This document shows, in pieces, positions 22,768-33,639 of a DNA stretch of 64,000 bases. Origin of the DNA: Tiliqua scincoides (Eukaryota; Chordata; Lepidosauria; Squamata; Scincidae). Within the stretch, counting starts at the first letter, position 1; each line of letters opens with the position of its first letter. The position numbers and the translations under genes are program-made. The notes under the pieces are model-generated. The model saw nothing but the letters and a program-made list of their open reading frames with translations, was not told where the DNA came from and searched no databases. The stretch is taken from positions 181,258,031-181,322,030 of the forward strand of contig NC_089821.1 of NCBI RefSeq assembly GCF_035046505.1, read 5' to 3'.

Positions 22768-23261
22768 CAGTGGCGCCACTAGAATTCGCATCATCTGGTG
22801 CAGGAGGCCTGCACGTCACGCCATGAAGTGGGCGGGGCAATGCCCCAGGTGGTGGGCATGGTGATGTACCATTACCCCACCCCACAGGCTTTTTGGCTGT
22901 ACCTTTTGTTAGAACATAGACATTTCAATGTGGTTTGTTTCATTGCATTCTGCATGAAATTATGCATTGATTGATATATAACATGATGGTATTATTTCCT
23001 CCAAACTCTAATTTTAGTGATTTTGAAAACTTGTAGAGTCTCACACACACACACCATGTCAACTTACTAACACCTTATTGCAGCAGTTCTCAAACTTTTA
23101 GCACTGGGACCCACTTTTTAGAATGACAATCTGTCCAGGACCCATTGGAAGTGATGTCATGGCCAGAAGTGACATCATCAAGCAAATTAAAATAAATAAT
23201 TATAAATAAATTAAAATAAAAGAAATAATTAAATAAGGGGGAGTCAGTCCTGTTTCACCAA

Positions 23262-23412
23262 GTGAATCTACTCTGAAGTAAGTCCTATTGTGGTCAATGG
23301 GGCTTTTTCGCAGGAAAGTGTGGGTAGAATTGCAGCCTGTGAGCTCAAACCTATACATGTCTACTCTGAAGTAAGTCCCATAGTGGTCAATGGAGCTTAC
23401 TCTGTAGTCTGC
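23262..23412. mobile_element. Two adjacent short CAATCCTA-family copies inside element X
   Basis: Both units contain TCTACTCTGAAGTAAGTCC and GGTCAATGG(G/A)GCTT followed by TACTC or a variant, the core of the 88-bp family seen at 28021-28111 and in the array at 44211. They lie head to tail. Copy A of element X lacks them. Confidence 0.6.
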
Positions 23413-23905
23413 CTGCAATAACAACCCCCCCCCCCAAAGAATCAGTGAGATTTCCAGCCCTCCCCAGTGCCCAGTTCAAAGTTCTTCTATTTCAAGCATA
23501 TCCATATAAAGACCCACCTGGCTTTGCAAGTGCAAATAAAAAACATTCTCCTTACCAGTTCAAACTTCTTTTTTGTCCTTTTTGGGGAGGGGGAGGCTGC
23601 CTTCTGGAGCATTTGTTGCACTCCAGCTCCATTGGATCAGGACCATTCTGGTGTCCTCACATTCTCCTTGGCCTGGCCTGACCACCAGCCAAGGCACATC
23701 TGCCTACTCACAAGTAAACATGACCGTGAGGCTGCTTGTTTTCTATAGGGCTCAATAGACTGCTGCTGAGAGGGAGGGACCTCCTTCTCCCTTTTGTGTT
23801 TTTGGGTTGGATGAGGACCATTCTGACGTCCTTGGAGTCCTCTCAGCTTGCCCTTTTTGACGGCCTATGGCAAGTTCACCTACTCACAAGTAAACACAAC
23901 CACAC

Positions 23906-25040
23906 TGTTGCAAGGCTGATAAGTAACTCAGAACGACTTGGTACTCAAGGGTGAAGGTTCACAGGCTTTTATTTGGATTATATACAATTGGTCCACTCAT
24001 ACAACTCATGTCCAAAGCATAGACCCGGTTTTGACTGTGTCCAGAACTCTTATACAACTCTTGGCCCTTTGTCTGAAAATCTAGACTTCTCATTCGCTGA
24101 AAATTTGACATCATAAATGGGGCTAATTCCTAAAAGGGTATAGATAAGATACTATTTACATAAAAGATAGAAAATAGGTGGGCAATAAGTGGGCAAAACC
24201 ACTGATTAGTTCTGATTTACATACAGGTGAGGTTTTACCTTAAAACTTAGCCAAAATTACACCATTCCCAAAAGTTTTCAAAAACTAGCAGGGTATGCTG
24301 TATCATCATTTATCCAGTGTTGAACCTTTTTCCCATTTATCATTTCAATTAGAAATTAATTGACAATTCCTCTCACTAGCCTCATTAAAAGAGAACACAA
24401 AACACTTGAACACAGGTGTGAAGACCTCATCTTTGGCAGAACTTCAGACTCATTTCTTGGCATACATCCCCTTCAGACTCATCCTAATTAGGATGGCCTT
24501 GCTTGAGCCACCTATCTTATCTCTTCTGCATTTCTTCTCCTGAGTTTAGTAAAACACTGTGGGGCCCTCTGCAAAGCAAAGACTTTTAAACTTCCTTTAA
24601 CAGTTTCTCTAAAATCAAGTAAGTTGATTTCTATGTCTTAATTCTATATAACTATTGTGACCTTTTACTTTGGGTACATACTTTGGTCTGGTATCAAAGG
24701 TTACTTGGTCTCCATATGTATACCTTTGCTCCTAAAGCATAAGAGAATAGTTATGTTTTCCTGGTGAACACAGGTGTGTCTTCTATCAAGGCATATATCT
24801 CCAGCCTGGTACTGTTTTCTAGGCTAAATTCCAACATGTATAATGCAGACTTTGAGGCCCCAAAGTTCCAGCCTCAGTCAGCTTATTGCCTTTAATAAAA
24901 TCAAGCAGCTTTTACTATTCTCTGTGCTTCAGACTTGCAAAATGATTCTTTCTAAACACCAAGCAGCTTTTTTCACTATGCTTATGTGTTGCTCCAGTGG
25001 CCTTTACATGTGGGTTACAATCTGGGGTCACCGTGCCTCA
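23906..25040 (-). mobile_element. LTR fossil (solo LTR or remnant) inside element X copy B
   Basis: The minus strand ends GCCTTGCAACA at 23906, and an AATAAA signal lies about 65 bases inside (complement of about 23968-23975), followed by a U5-like segment CTTGAGTACCAAGTCG. An internal TGTTGG at 24836 would give a 931-bp LTR with TGTTG/CAACA ends; alternatively the insert runs to about 25040, where element X sequence resumes. No convincing flanking duplication is seen. It is a relic without internal coding sequence; family unassigned. Confidence 0.5.
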
Positions 25041-25178
25041 ACGTGGCTTCCTTTTGGGCTCAGACTTGCAGCTGGGAGGGAGGGACCTTCTCGGGTGTTT
25101 TTTGGGGGCTGCATTCATTGGGTCACGACCATTCTGGTGTCATTGGATTCCTCTCAGCCTGCCCTTTCCGGACTATGG

Positions 25179-26597
25179 CAGTGTTATTCAAACTGTGAGG
25201 TGTGGCTCCTTAGGGAGGCATCAGGAACTCAAAGGGGAGGCATGGGATGTCCTCTTGCAGTGATACAGTCACACCCCTGGGCAGAATACAAGCCTGTCCT
25301 CTGCCTGTCTCTGCTTTTTTTTTTAAAGCTGAAGAAACTGGAGTTGCTCAGCTGCTCCCTCTCCAAGCTGCTCAGCTGCAAGAGTGGCTGCTGCCACCCC
25401 GCCCTCTTCTCCCTCCACTCCGAGGCTGCCACCTTCTGTGTTCGCTGCATGTTGTTTGCAAAGCTCTTCCACTCCAACCCCCCTCTGGCAAGTACCGAGC
25501 ATGCTCAGCTTGCAGTCCTTGCCCTTGCTGACCCTCAGAAAGAAACCCTCCCTGATCCTTGTCTGGTTGGTTCCTAGTTCCCAGCCTGGGATCGCTTCTC
25601 ATCAAAGTGAATTCTCTCTTTTCAACCCCCTCCCTCTTCCACTCCCCCCTTTTGATTACCCCCTCCCCACTCCCTCTTACCCCCTCTTTTCAACCCCCTC
25701 CCCACTCCCACTCTCCAAACCTTCCCGCTTTCCTCCCCTTCCCCTTAAAGTTGTTTCCTTGCAGTTGGCAAAGGGGGAGGGGAGACAAGCACACACTTTA
25801 CTTGGCCAGGAGCAGAAAAAGGGGACTGTTTTTAAAGTGATTTATTAATCTTGTTGTTTGAGTGAAGAGGAAAGGCTGTATTTTTAAAGTGATGAATCTT
25901 GCTATTTGAAGGGAATACTTATCAGCCATTGATGAAGTGATTGCCAGCCCAATCCTATCCACACTTTCCTGGGAGTATGCTCCATTGACTCTAATGGGAC
26001 TTCAGAGTAGACATGCGTAGGATTGGGCTGTGCATCTCCTAGTATAGGAGACAAATCAGCTTCCTAACCAAACGCTTATCAGCTCTGATATATTTTCATG
26101 GTCTATTTTTGTTTTCCCCACCAGCTGCTGGAAAAATTAAATTAAAGTAATAAAGGGTTCAATCCTATCCAAGGAGAATGGGAGAAATGACTAGTTGGAT
26201 TGGGGTCCACAGGGGTGCGTGTGTGTAATGTTGGTCAGACTGGTTGTTCACAAAGTTCATTTGATAAAACAATTATATTGGTATGCTTACAAAGTTAAAA
26301 AAAAATGAGTCCTCCTGGACCAGACAAAATCTACCTACTCCAGCATCCTGTCTCCAACAGTGATCAGCAGCTGATCATTTATAAAGCATGTATATTGCTG
26401 TGTATTAATAATATATTTTTAAGACCTGCATTTAATTAATGATATGAGTAATATAATTAATATTAATATAGTTAATATTTCTGGCCACTTCCTGTTTAAT
26501 GATGTCACTTCCAGCCCTCAGGAACATGATGGGGAGTCATGGCCAACAGCCACGGGGGTCAAGGGAGCCACTGGTTGGAAAAGTTTGAGTACCACTG
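25179..26597. mobile_element. hAT-type element, 1.42 kb, perfect 8-bp duplication
   Basis: Flanked by identical GACTATGG at 25171-25178 and 26598-26605. Ends are CAGTGTTATTCAAACTGTG and the complement of CAGTGGTACTCAAACTTTTC. The interior is unusual: about 450 bp GC-rich, then a long pyrimidine tract of CCCTCCCC-like units (25610-25745), then AT-rich sequence with a short CAATCCTA-family element at 25945-26031. No transposase motifs are seen. It splits a repeat unit of element X exactly at GACTATGGCA. Confidence 0.85.
25945..26031 (-). mobile_element. Short CAATCCTA-family element, 87 bp
   Basis: Ends CAGCCCAATCCTATCC and the complement of ACAGCCCAATCCTACGC. The core reads, on the minus strand, ATGTCTACTCTGAAGTCCCA. 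Nested in the 1.42 kb hAT element. Confidence 0.7.
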
Positions 26598-26728
26598 GAC
26601 TATGGCAAGTATGCCTACTTGTGAGTAAACGCACGATACGGCTCACTTTCACTTTCCATAGGGCTCCATGCATTTTTTCTTTCTGGTTTTTTGGCCATAA
26701 ATTTTGAACGAAAGGAGTCACCCTAGAA

Positions 26729-26913
26729 CAGCAGTTCTAAAATGTTTTGGTGTCAGAGCCCTTTGCACTCATTAGTTTCAGGGAGCCCTGCTAGCACATG
26801 TGTGCAGTCTCGGGGAGCCCAAGCAGGGGCTGATGGCTGCCATTTATGCTGTGCTTGTGGAGCTCCTGAAAGGGTGCCCCAGGGTTTCTAGGAGCACACT
26901 TTGGGAAATACTG
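26729..26913. mobile_element. hAT-type element, 185 bp, perfect 8-bp duplication
   Basis: Flanked by identical CCCTAGAA at 26721-26728 and 26914-26921. Ends are CAGCAGTTCTAAAATG and the complement of CAGTATTTCCCAAAGTG. The interior contains GGGAGCCC and a CAGGGTTTCTAGGAGC segment. No coding frame. Confidence 0.85.
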
Positions 26914-26930
26914 CCCTAGAAAAATCTTGA

Positions 26931-27455
26931 AAAAGCCTGGTATGTATTGGATCAACATGGGAGAGCATAAAAAAGGTAAATGAGAAACAACTTAACAATA
27001 CACAAGTTAGAGATAGTACCAGTACAACACAAATCCTGCATCTCATGCGCTTCAGCCTTTTGATGGTCCTTCCTTGAAAGCCGTGCTTGTAGCAAATTCA
27101 CCACTGATGTTTCAGAGGAAGTCAATATGATCTGGGATGAAGGACATGCTGCACTGGCTCCTCCATAAGTATGATTCATATCCTTCCTCCGTCATAGATC
27201 CACTGCGTTGCCTTGGGCAAAACATTCTTGATCAACTGCACTTTTATCAAACACAGACCTTTTCTCGCCAATTCACCAGGTTTGCCTTTTCTCCACTTTT
27301 TGCCTTGTTTAACATCCAGCCCAATGAAGAATTCTGAACTCAAAAGCCTGCTTAAGATTTTTATGTCTTTTTGGTTGGTCTTAAAAAAGATATTGCTAAA
27401 AAGTGGCCTTTGCATTTTTTCATATGGACCAACATGGCTAACTACATTTTAAGTT
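26931..27455. other. Unique stretch, no gene seen
   Basis: AT-rich, short open frames only, no recognisable repeat. Confidence 0.4.
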
Positions 27456-27956
27456 GAGAGTGCAATCCTAATGGTGTGCTTGGCTGGTGTAAGTCCCTTG
27501 CCCAGGTGTGTCGCAAATGTGCTGTATATCATGTTTATGCTTCTATATGAGCCAGGGAAGTCGGTGTAAGGATGCATGCTGGCCTCCCCATGCTAGATCC
27601 CAGCAAGCAAAGGGTGAGTTTGCACTGGCCTAGGAAGGTCGACATGGGGCGTTGGGGAGGGTGGCAGGAGGGCGTAAAGGGGGTGATTCAGGGTGTGGGA
27701 GAGTACAAGAGGGCAAACTGGTGAGCAGATTGGGCCTAGGGAGGGAGACTGACCTGGATGACCTAGGCCATATCCTAACCCCCTCCCAATCAGCCCAGCG
27801 TATCACAACATTACACAAAATCGGTTGCACAGATTTGAGTAGCCCCGTTGGGCTGGCTGCCATGGTACACGGGGTAAGAAGAAAAAATCCCCTTACTCCG
27901 GGTTGCACAGTAGCAACCTCCTACCTTGTACTGGATACATTGCATTGGATTGGGCT
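27456..27956. mobile_element. Long CAATCCTA-family inverted-repeat element, about 500 bp
   Basis: Starts GAGAGTGCAATCCTAATG and ends GCATTGGATTGGGCT. The interior GTAAGTCCCTTGCCCAGG, GTGTCGCAAATGTGC and the GC-rich middle recur at 10921, 60731 and 63921. Confidence 0.6.
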
Positions 27957-28020
27957 ATCAATCTTTTTAAGGTTTTCCTGTGTCAGTGTAGCCACAACAA
28001 TTCAAGGAAATAAAGTATTC

Positions 28021-28111
28021 AGAGCCCAATCCTAGGCATGACTACTCAGAAGTAAGTCCCATTATAGTCAATGGAACTTACTCCAAGGTAAGTGTGGTTA
28101 GGATCGCAGTG
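28021..28111 (+). mobile_element. Short CAATCCTA-family element, about 90 bp
   Basis: AGAGCCCAATCCTAGGCATG, CTACTCAGAAGTAAGTCCCA, GTCAATGGAACTTACTCC and TTAGGATCGCAG: a complete single copy and a good reference for the array at 44211. Confidence 0.75.
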
Positions 28112-28832
28112 TCAGGCTCATCACCACATTAATTGTGTTTGTATCACCCATGCATATAATCAGGTAAAAGGTATACAGGTAACAGGGGAACAAGCTTAGC
28201 ACCTACTACATTTGGGAATATACAAATGTATTAAAAAGATAGATATTTCCCCAAGTGATAATTGTTCAATGCTATGATTTATATCCAGAAACAACATGGG
28301 TAATGCTTATTCTTCGATTTCTGATGAGCAACTAAGGTCTATTTTATTAGCCAGGAATGTGGCTTATTAAAGAAATTGATCAATTGAAATTGTACCCTGG
28401 AAAATGATTCTGAGATCAGTGACAACTGATAACATGGTACAACAGAAGATTTCTAGGCTAATTTAGCACTGGGGTATACAGTTAATCCTTCAAACAAAAG
28501 AAGCAATTAACTTAGGATGTAATCATTAGGAACTCCATGGCCAGCCTGCCTTCACTGGGGAATAATGATAAATAAAAGTTGTACATTAGTGGGGATATAC
28601 AGGCCTGAGGATTTGTTGCTGGCAGTGTACTTCATTTTCCTACATGCTGCTTGCTTGGCAAAGACAGACACTAAAATCATATAATTAAATGCATCCCATA
28701 CAGCTTAGCAATTAGGCTGCTCTGGATTTTAAAGCACATTGCACATGAGTAATTGCAAGCTAAGGCATACCACTGGAATAGAAGTTCATGAAAAAGATTG
28801 GAAGGAGCCAGGAATAGAGTTGCTTTGTGATT
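28112..28832. other. AT-rich unique stretch
   Basis: No gene, transposon end or microsatellite recognised. Open frames are very short. Confidence 0.4.
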
Positions 28833-28840
28833 CTCTAAAT

Positions 28841-29313
28841 CTGTGGTTCTCAAACTCCCAGGGAGTTTGAGGACTGCAGTAAGTCCTTGCAGGGAAGGGG
28901 GGGAGGCAGCGACACGATCCCCAGGATTATGTGGCTAAGGGGGGGGGGGTGCAGAGACTGGCATTTACTTACCAGTCCCTGCTGCAGCCTCCCGGGGTTG
29001 TGGGGAGCCCTGCACGAGCATCTGCAGGGCTCCCCAGGTCTTAAAAAGTGAAAGCGCAGTGATCACGCTCTGCCTCCGCAAAACTGGGAGTGCGATCGCT
29101 GCACTTTCACATTTTAAGACCTGGGGAGCCCTGCAGATACTCGAGCAGGGCTCTCAGCACCTCCTGGGAGGCTGCGGCAGGGACTGGTAAGTAAATGCCA
29201 GTCCCTGGGCCCCTCTTAGTAAAGCTGCCTCCCCCCTGCCCCTGCCTCTTAAGGGGGCAGAGGCTAGGGCCCTCTGGCTGGGGCGTTGTGACACCCCAAT
29301 TTGAGAAGCCCTG
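28841..29313. mobile_element. hAT-type foldback element, 473 bp
   Basis: Ends CTGTGGTTCTCAAACTCCCA and the complement of CAGGGCTTCTCAAATTGGGG, flanked by CTCTAAAT (28833-28840) and CTCTAATT (29314-29321), one mismatch. Inside is a large imperfect inverted repeat: the arm from 28957 (ACTGGCATTTACTTACCAG) pairs with the arm ending at 29202, each about 110 bp, around a centre near 29080. A second copy is at 49645-50163. No transposase. Confidence 0.82.
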
Positions 29314-29321
29314 CTCTAATT

Positions 29322-29550
29322 CAATTTTCAACCAGTGTGCCATGGCACATTGATGTGCCCCAAATGGCCCACAGGTGTGCTGCAGCAATTTGGGGGGGGG
29401 GGGTCATTTATTAGTAGGGCCAGTGGAGGATGCAAGCACCCCACCAGCAGCATGGTGTGCCTTGTCAATTGTCAAAAAACTGATGGTGTGCCTTGACAAT
29501 TTTAGTGCCTTGTCAGTGTGCCATGAGATAAAAAAGGTTGAAAATCGCTG
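29322..29550. mobile_element. hAT-type element, 229 bp, abutting the previous one
   Basis: Ends CAATTTTCAACCAGTGTGCC and the complement of CAGCGATTTTCAACC. It begins directly after the CTCTAATT duplication of the neighbouring hAT and is followed by CTCTACTA (29551-29558), 6 of 8 matching. The same family with a perfect duplication is at 53571-53800. Interior: GGTGTGCTGCAG(C/G)AATTTG, TCATTTATTAGTAGGGCC, GTGTGCCTTGTCAATT. Confidence 0.8.
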
Positions 29551-29633
29551 CTCTACTATGTACATTGGTCATCGTTTTGTGGATTTCATATTGGACCCAC
29601 CATGTTTTGGCACTCTATTACTTAGGGCGCAAT

Positions 29634-30270
29634 CCTAACTAGTAGTTAGAATTGATCCTGCTGACCACTCACATTTTCCTTTGAGCTAACATAACCGGTT
29701 GACGTAGGATGTAGCAATGATACAGCATTTGCCAAGAGCCTTAGAAGTTGCCGTAAAGCACGTTTGTTCTTCCTCGAGGGGAAGCCGGCCAGCACTCCGA
29801 GAAGCGCTGGCCTGTGGAGGCTGACATAAGCCTTCGCATCAGCTTCCCCTCAGATGCTTGCGTCAGCCCTGCTGGACCAATACAAGTGGAAAATGTAGGT
29901 GGGGGGAAGGTGCGGAGGAGGAGGGAGGAAGATGTTCATGGGCAGGGGGAGGGTGGGCGATGGGCGGCTCTGGGGGTGGGTGGGTGGGGAGCAGGAGGCA
30001 GGGCTGGTATACGGCAGTTATGCCAGATCCCAACCCCCGTTCCTGGGGAGAAGGAGTGACTTCAAGCCGCTCCGCTCTCCTTGAACTTGTGCCACCTCCA
30101 GAGGTGGCACATGTCCGAGGAGACCCATTGGGATCAGCAGCCCTTACCCAGGGGTAAGGGGAAGAGTTTCCCCTTGCCTCTGACTAAGCCGCTTATGGCC
30201 ACTATCCTGTGCTGGACACAGTGCAGGCCTCCTGGCTTGCCTGTTCCAGCACAGGATAGGATTGTGCCCT
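29634..30270 (+). mobile_element. Long CAATCCTA-family inverted-repeat element, 637 bp
   Basis: Starts AGGGCGCAATCCTAACTAG and ends CACAGGATAGGATTGTGCCC, the best-preserved member of the long family. Interior, in order: a GC-rich G-run region, AACTTGTGCCACCTCCAG, GGAGACCCATTGGGATC, GGTAAGGGGAAGAG with TTCCCCTTGCC, and CTGGACACAGTGCAGGCC. Open frames of up to 99 codons here are by-products of the GC-rich sequence. Confidence 0.65.
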
Positions 30271-31674
30271 TATTGTATTTATTATTTTATTTACTCAGTT
30301 TGAATCCTGTTTTTCTCCCTGAAGGGCACCCAATGAGGTTTATAAAATCATAAAACTTTATACTCATTAAAGACTCCCAGTTTCCATCACTCTCTTAAAC
30401 AAGACACTTTTGACTATTTTGCATGCTTGAATTCAAGCTCCAGGAGTCCACTGTAGAATGACTTCTACTTCCTTTACAGCAAATGGCAAGTGTGGGTATA
30501 ATCTGAATGACTTGTCCTCTATTCTTTGACTTCATTTTTCAGGTTAGCTAGAAGATGCATTTTTGGCCGTAGCCCTGTACTTAATTCTCACCCTTCACCC
30601 AAAATATTTAAGCACATTTACCCATGATGTGGCATCATCATGTTGTACATTTTCCTGCCCTCACAACATTGACTATTGCTGGTGGCTGCCAAAATACAAC
30701 ACCACTTAAGTCAGCCTAAATCTTCATGGGAAGAAGAGAAAGAATTCAACATGGCCTCAACTTGGAGTGACAGCCAGGGCTCATGCTCAGAAGGGAAGAG
30801 CTAAATAGATCTCTAACATTAATACCAGTTTCCAAGGTGCAAAATTCTGGCCCTAACAGTAAGGAGGCCCAGAAACCTGAATCCCACCCCTCAGAGATGG
30901 TCCTTCCTGAGCCAGTCAACCTGAGGGATTAACCCTGACATGCCAGGGGAAATAGAGTGCTGGGCTCCAAGCTCACAGTCAGCCCCTATAAGGAGCCTCA
31001 CGCTATAAGAAAGGGGTGGAGCCAGAGTGGTGTGATCAGGACCAGAAGATATAGCTCCGTGGGAGCTGAGACTCCATTGGATCAAGTAGCTGCCTTGGAG
31101 CACCCTGGAGCCCTGCAGCTTGAATTGCCTTGCCATGCCATGCCACACCATTCCTCGTGGGTCCTTGTGTGAGGCTAAGGCAAGACAGGCACTGCCAGTT
31201 TTGTGGCATCCCCACGTCAAGTTTCACATGTTCTTCCCTAAGTTGCTGTCAGAAGTGGCCAATCCATGATGCCACCTGAAATAGTTGCTCTGAATATCTC
31301 TAGGAGGCAGCAAAGTGACAGGGAGGGGCTCTGCACACCATACCCCCCTGGCCTGCTGCCTGCCTGGCCACCGTACCCAGCTGCTGCCCCATTCCCTTTT
31401 CCCTTGCTTTCCTCCTCTCCATTAGTGACTTGCCTTACCCTCCAGTTCTGCTGCCAAAAATCACAGAGGCAGCACTAGAGGATGAAGTAAGGGCTGCCGC
31501 TATTCTGGAGTAAGCCATTTTCTGAAACTTTCAAAAGAATTGATCAGCGGCCCATAATTGATTGAATGCTCTCCCCTCATTTTTTCCACCTGAGAAGGGG
31601 GGGGTAAAATGGAGAAGGGGTATTTTGATAATCCCTAGCACTAACTCTTTATCTTTGATGTATTTTGAACAGTA
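30271..31674. other. Intergenic stretch with an L2-like tail, otherwise unique
   Basis: About 30272-30350 is an old L2-type tail in minus orientation (TTGTATTTATTATTTTATTT, then CCTGTTTTTCTCCCTGAAGG). The remainder has no recognisable element. Open frames of up to 109 codons show no motif. Confidence 0.4.
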
Positions 31675-31992
31675 CAGGTTGTGCACTGCTTAATGACCTT
31701 CAGCTTAATGATGGACTGCATAACGGAGGTCAAAGCACAACAAAGAGGCTCTTAATGAGGCAGTCGGGACTCCCATAGTCTGCAGTAGGGTGTCTGTTTA
31801 CACAACAAAGAGGCTCTTTATGCAAAGTAGAGGCAATCTATCTCCAGTAGTCTGTGCAGCCAGCTAGTGTCTGGCAGAGAGTGTCTGTTTACACAAGAGA
31901 TGCACTAGATTGGGCTGAATGCAGTTAACAACCTAACTGCATAACAATGGGTATCAGAGAATGTATCCCCATCATTAAGTGGTACACACTTG
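31675..31992. mobile_element. Pogo/Tigger-like element, 318 bp
   Basis: Flanked by TA at 31673-31674 and 31993-31994. Ends CAGGTTGTGCACTGCTTAAT and the complement of CAAGTGTGTACCACTTAATG form an inverted pair of about 24 bp. The sense of the ends (CAG start, TA target) fits the Tc1/mariner superfamily, pogo group. The repeated CACAACAAAGAGGCTCTT segments at 31736 and 31803 show an internal tandem duplication. No transposase. Confidence 0.7.
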
Positions 31993-31994
31993 TA

Positions 31995-32392
31995 TTTGAG
32001 AATTGATACATTTCTTGAAAACCTAACCCGAGTGTGGTATGTGATATCTCTGCATCCCATAGCTTTGTCCCAGGTCATTTTGTATTTTGCTATATTATTG
32101 GTCAATACTATTTTGGTGTCAAATTTCTGTGGGTCATTTGATAGCTATTTGAAGAAATAGCCCTCAGTCTATAACCCCATGAAGCAGGTTTTCCCAATTA
32201 TTTAAATGGTACACCTCAACCTGAATTGACAGGCCTTTGTTTAATTATATAAGTACATACCTGTATGCTTTGGGAGCTGTCCTTTCTAACTGTAGGTTGG
32301 AGTTCCTTTATCTGGTATTACATAAAAGAGCAAAAAGCTTTTTCCAGATTCCGGTCCACTCATGGTTATGTGTTTTTAACATATTTTCACTA
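31995..32392. other. AT-rich unique stretch
   Basis: No gene or repeat recognised. Confidence 0.4.
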
Positions 32393-32573
32393 AGGCCCAA
32401 ATCCTAACCCACTTTCCAGCACTGGCATAGCGGTGCCAATGGGACATGTGCTGCATCCTGCAGTTGGGGGGCACTCACAGAGGCCTCCTCAAAATGAAGG
32501 AATGTTTGTTTCCTTCCCTAGGAGTTGCATTGCCTTTATGTCAGGACTGGAAAGTGGGTTAGGATTACGCCCT
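32393..32573. mobile_element. Medium CAATCCTA-family inverted-repeat element, 181 bp
   Basis: Ends AGGCCCAAATCCTAACCCAC and the complement of AGGGCGTAATCCTAACCCAC, extended by TTTCCAGCACTGGCAT and its partner TTTCCAGTCCTGACAT. The interior GGAGGCCTCCTCAAAATG... is reduced here to GAGGCCTCCTC. Same length as 14551-14731. Confidence 0.7.
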
Positions 32574-33110
32574 TAGCTATTTAATTAATTTCTTAAGGTC
32601 TTTCCCCAAAGAACTAGAGACTGTCAGCTAACAGGCTTTTTAAAAAATGAGATTGACAACCTTATAAATTACATCAACTGTATTTTGTCCATTTCTCAGT
32701 CTTCTTGAATATTTATGTTACCAAAAAAAGGAATACAATTCTTTTAAAAAGTCAACTGTCTTATGTGAGTGTGAGTACATGTAGTTGTCAATTTAACGCA
32801 GCCGCTATTCCTGAAATAAACCTTCAATCATAGCCTTTCAAACTTCCTCTGTTTGGAAAAGTCTAGGCTGTAGCTATTTCATTCTCCAGCCCACTCATCT
32901 CAAAGGAGCTCTCCATCTGGGTGGTAATTAGAAGCTGATTTTTACCTCTGCTTTAGTGAAGCCCACATTTCAAGCAATCACATATACTGCCTTTGTTTAT
33001 GTAGAAAGAGGTTCTCTAGAAGGTCAAAGTACAGTTCTGTCTAATAAGAGAATATTGCTCCATATACATCAAACATTTATTTAAATAAATGGATTGATTC
33101 AGCATCTACA
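32574..33110. other. Unique stretch, possible conserved non-coding island
   Basis: 32790-33060 is repeat-free with words such as GGTGGTAATTAGAAGC and TTTAGTGAAGCCC. It reads like conserved regulatory DNA, but that is only an impression; no comparison was possible. Confidence 0.3.
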
Positions 33111-33118
33111 GTCCACAT

Positions 33119-33550
33119 CAGGGGTGCCCAAACCCTGACCCTGGGGCCACTTGCGGCCCTCGAGGCCTCTCAATGCGGCCCTCAGGGAGCCCCTAGTCTA
33201 AAATGAACCTCTGGAGATTTGTTGGAACCCACACTGGCCCAACGCAACTGCTCTCATTGTGGGGGCAACTGTTTGACCTCTTGCATGAGCTGTGGGATGA
33301 GGGCTTCCTCCACTGCTTGCTGTTTCACGTCTGTGATGCAGTAGCGGCAGCAAAGGAAAGGTCAGCCTTGCTTTGTGCAAGGCCTTGAGCTATTGCAAGA
33401 CCTTCATTCATTCATATAAGTTCATCTTTAATATGTAAACTTATGTAAATTTATTCAAATTTTAAATGTAAATTAATTCTTTTTTGTCCCTGGCCCCCTG
33501 GTGTCAGAGAGATGATGTGGCCCTCCTGCCAAAAACTTTGGACACCCCTG
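33119..33550 (+). mobile_element. hAT-type element, 432 bp, perfect 8-bp duplication
   Basis: Flanked by identical GTCCACAT at 33111-33118 and 33551-33558. Ends CAGGGGTGCCCAAACCCTG and the complement of CAGGGGTGTCCAAAGTTTT. Interior: TCTCAATGCGGCCCTCAGGG, TTCACGTCTGTGATGCAGTA, AAGGCCTTGAGCTATTGC. Same family at 48705-49169 and 15616-15730. No coding frame. Confidence 0.9.
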
Positions 33551-33639
33551 GTCCACATGAACCACAGTTAAGATGATATCACTAAAACAGTTATAAGCTA
33601 CCATTTAAGTGTCAACATTTATTCTGGAGTGTTTTTACG

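Larger units (their letters stand above)
22768..26930 (+). mobile_element. Element X, copy B, broken up by nested insertions
   Basis: Begins CAGTGGCGCCACTAGAATTC, the same terminus as copy A at 9450. The modules follow copy A in order: GGCTTTTTGGCTGTACCTTT, a TAACATGATGGTATTA block, (CA)n, CAGCAGTTCTCAAACTTTTA with GTGATGTCATGGCC, a GAGGCTGCCTTCTGGAG block, then three GGACCATTCTG(G/A)(T/C)GTC units at about 23638, 23817 and 25126, each followed by CTACTCACAAGTAAAC or a variant. Nested inside are small CAATCCTA elements (23262-23412), an LTR remnant (from 23906), and hAT elements at 25179 and 26729. The right end is not resolved. No coding frame is seen. Confidence 0.6.

Noticed and set aside
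25384-25848. A proline-rich protein of 154 codons
   Set aside because: It is a reading of the pyrimidine tract inside a hAT element, with no start context or motif.
29858-30157. A Gly-rich open frame of 99 codons
   Set aside because: It lies in the G-rich interior of a long CAATCCTA element and is not shared in frame with other copies.
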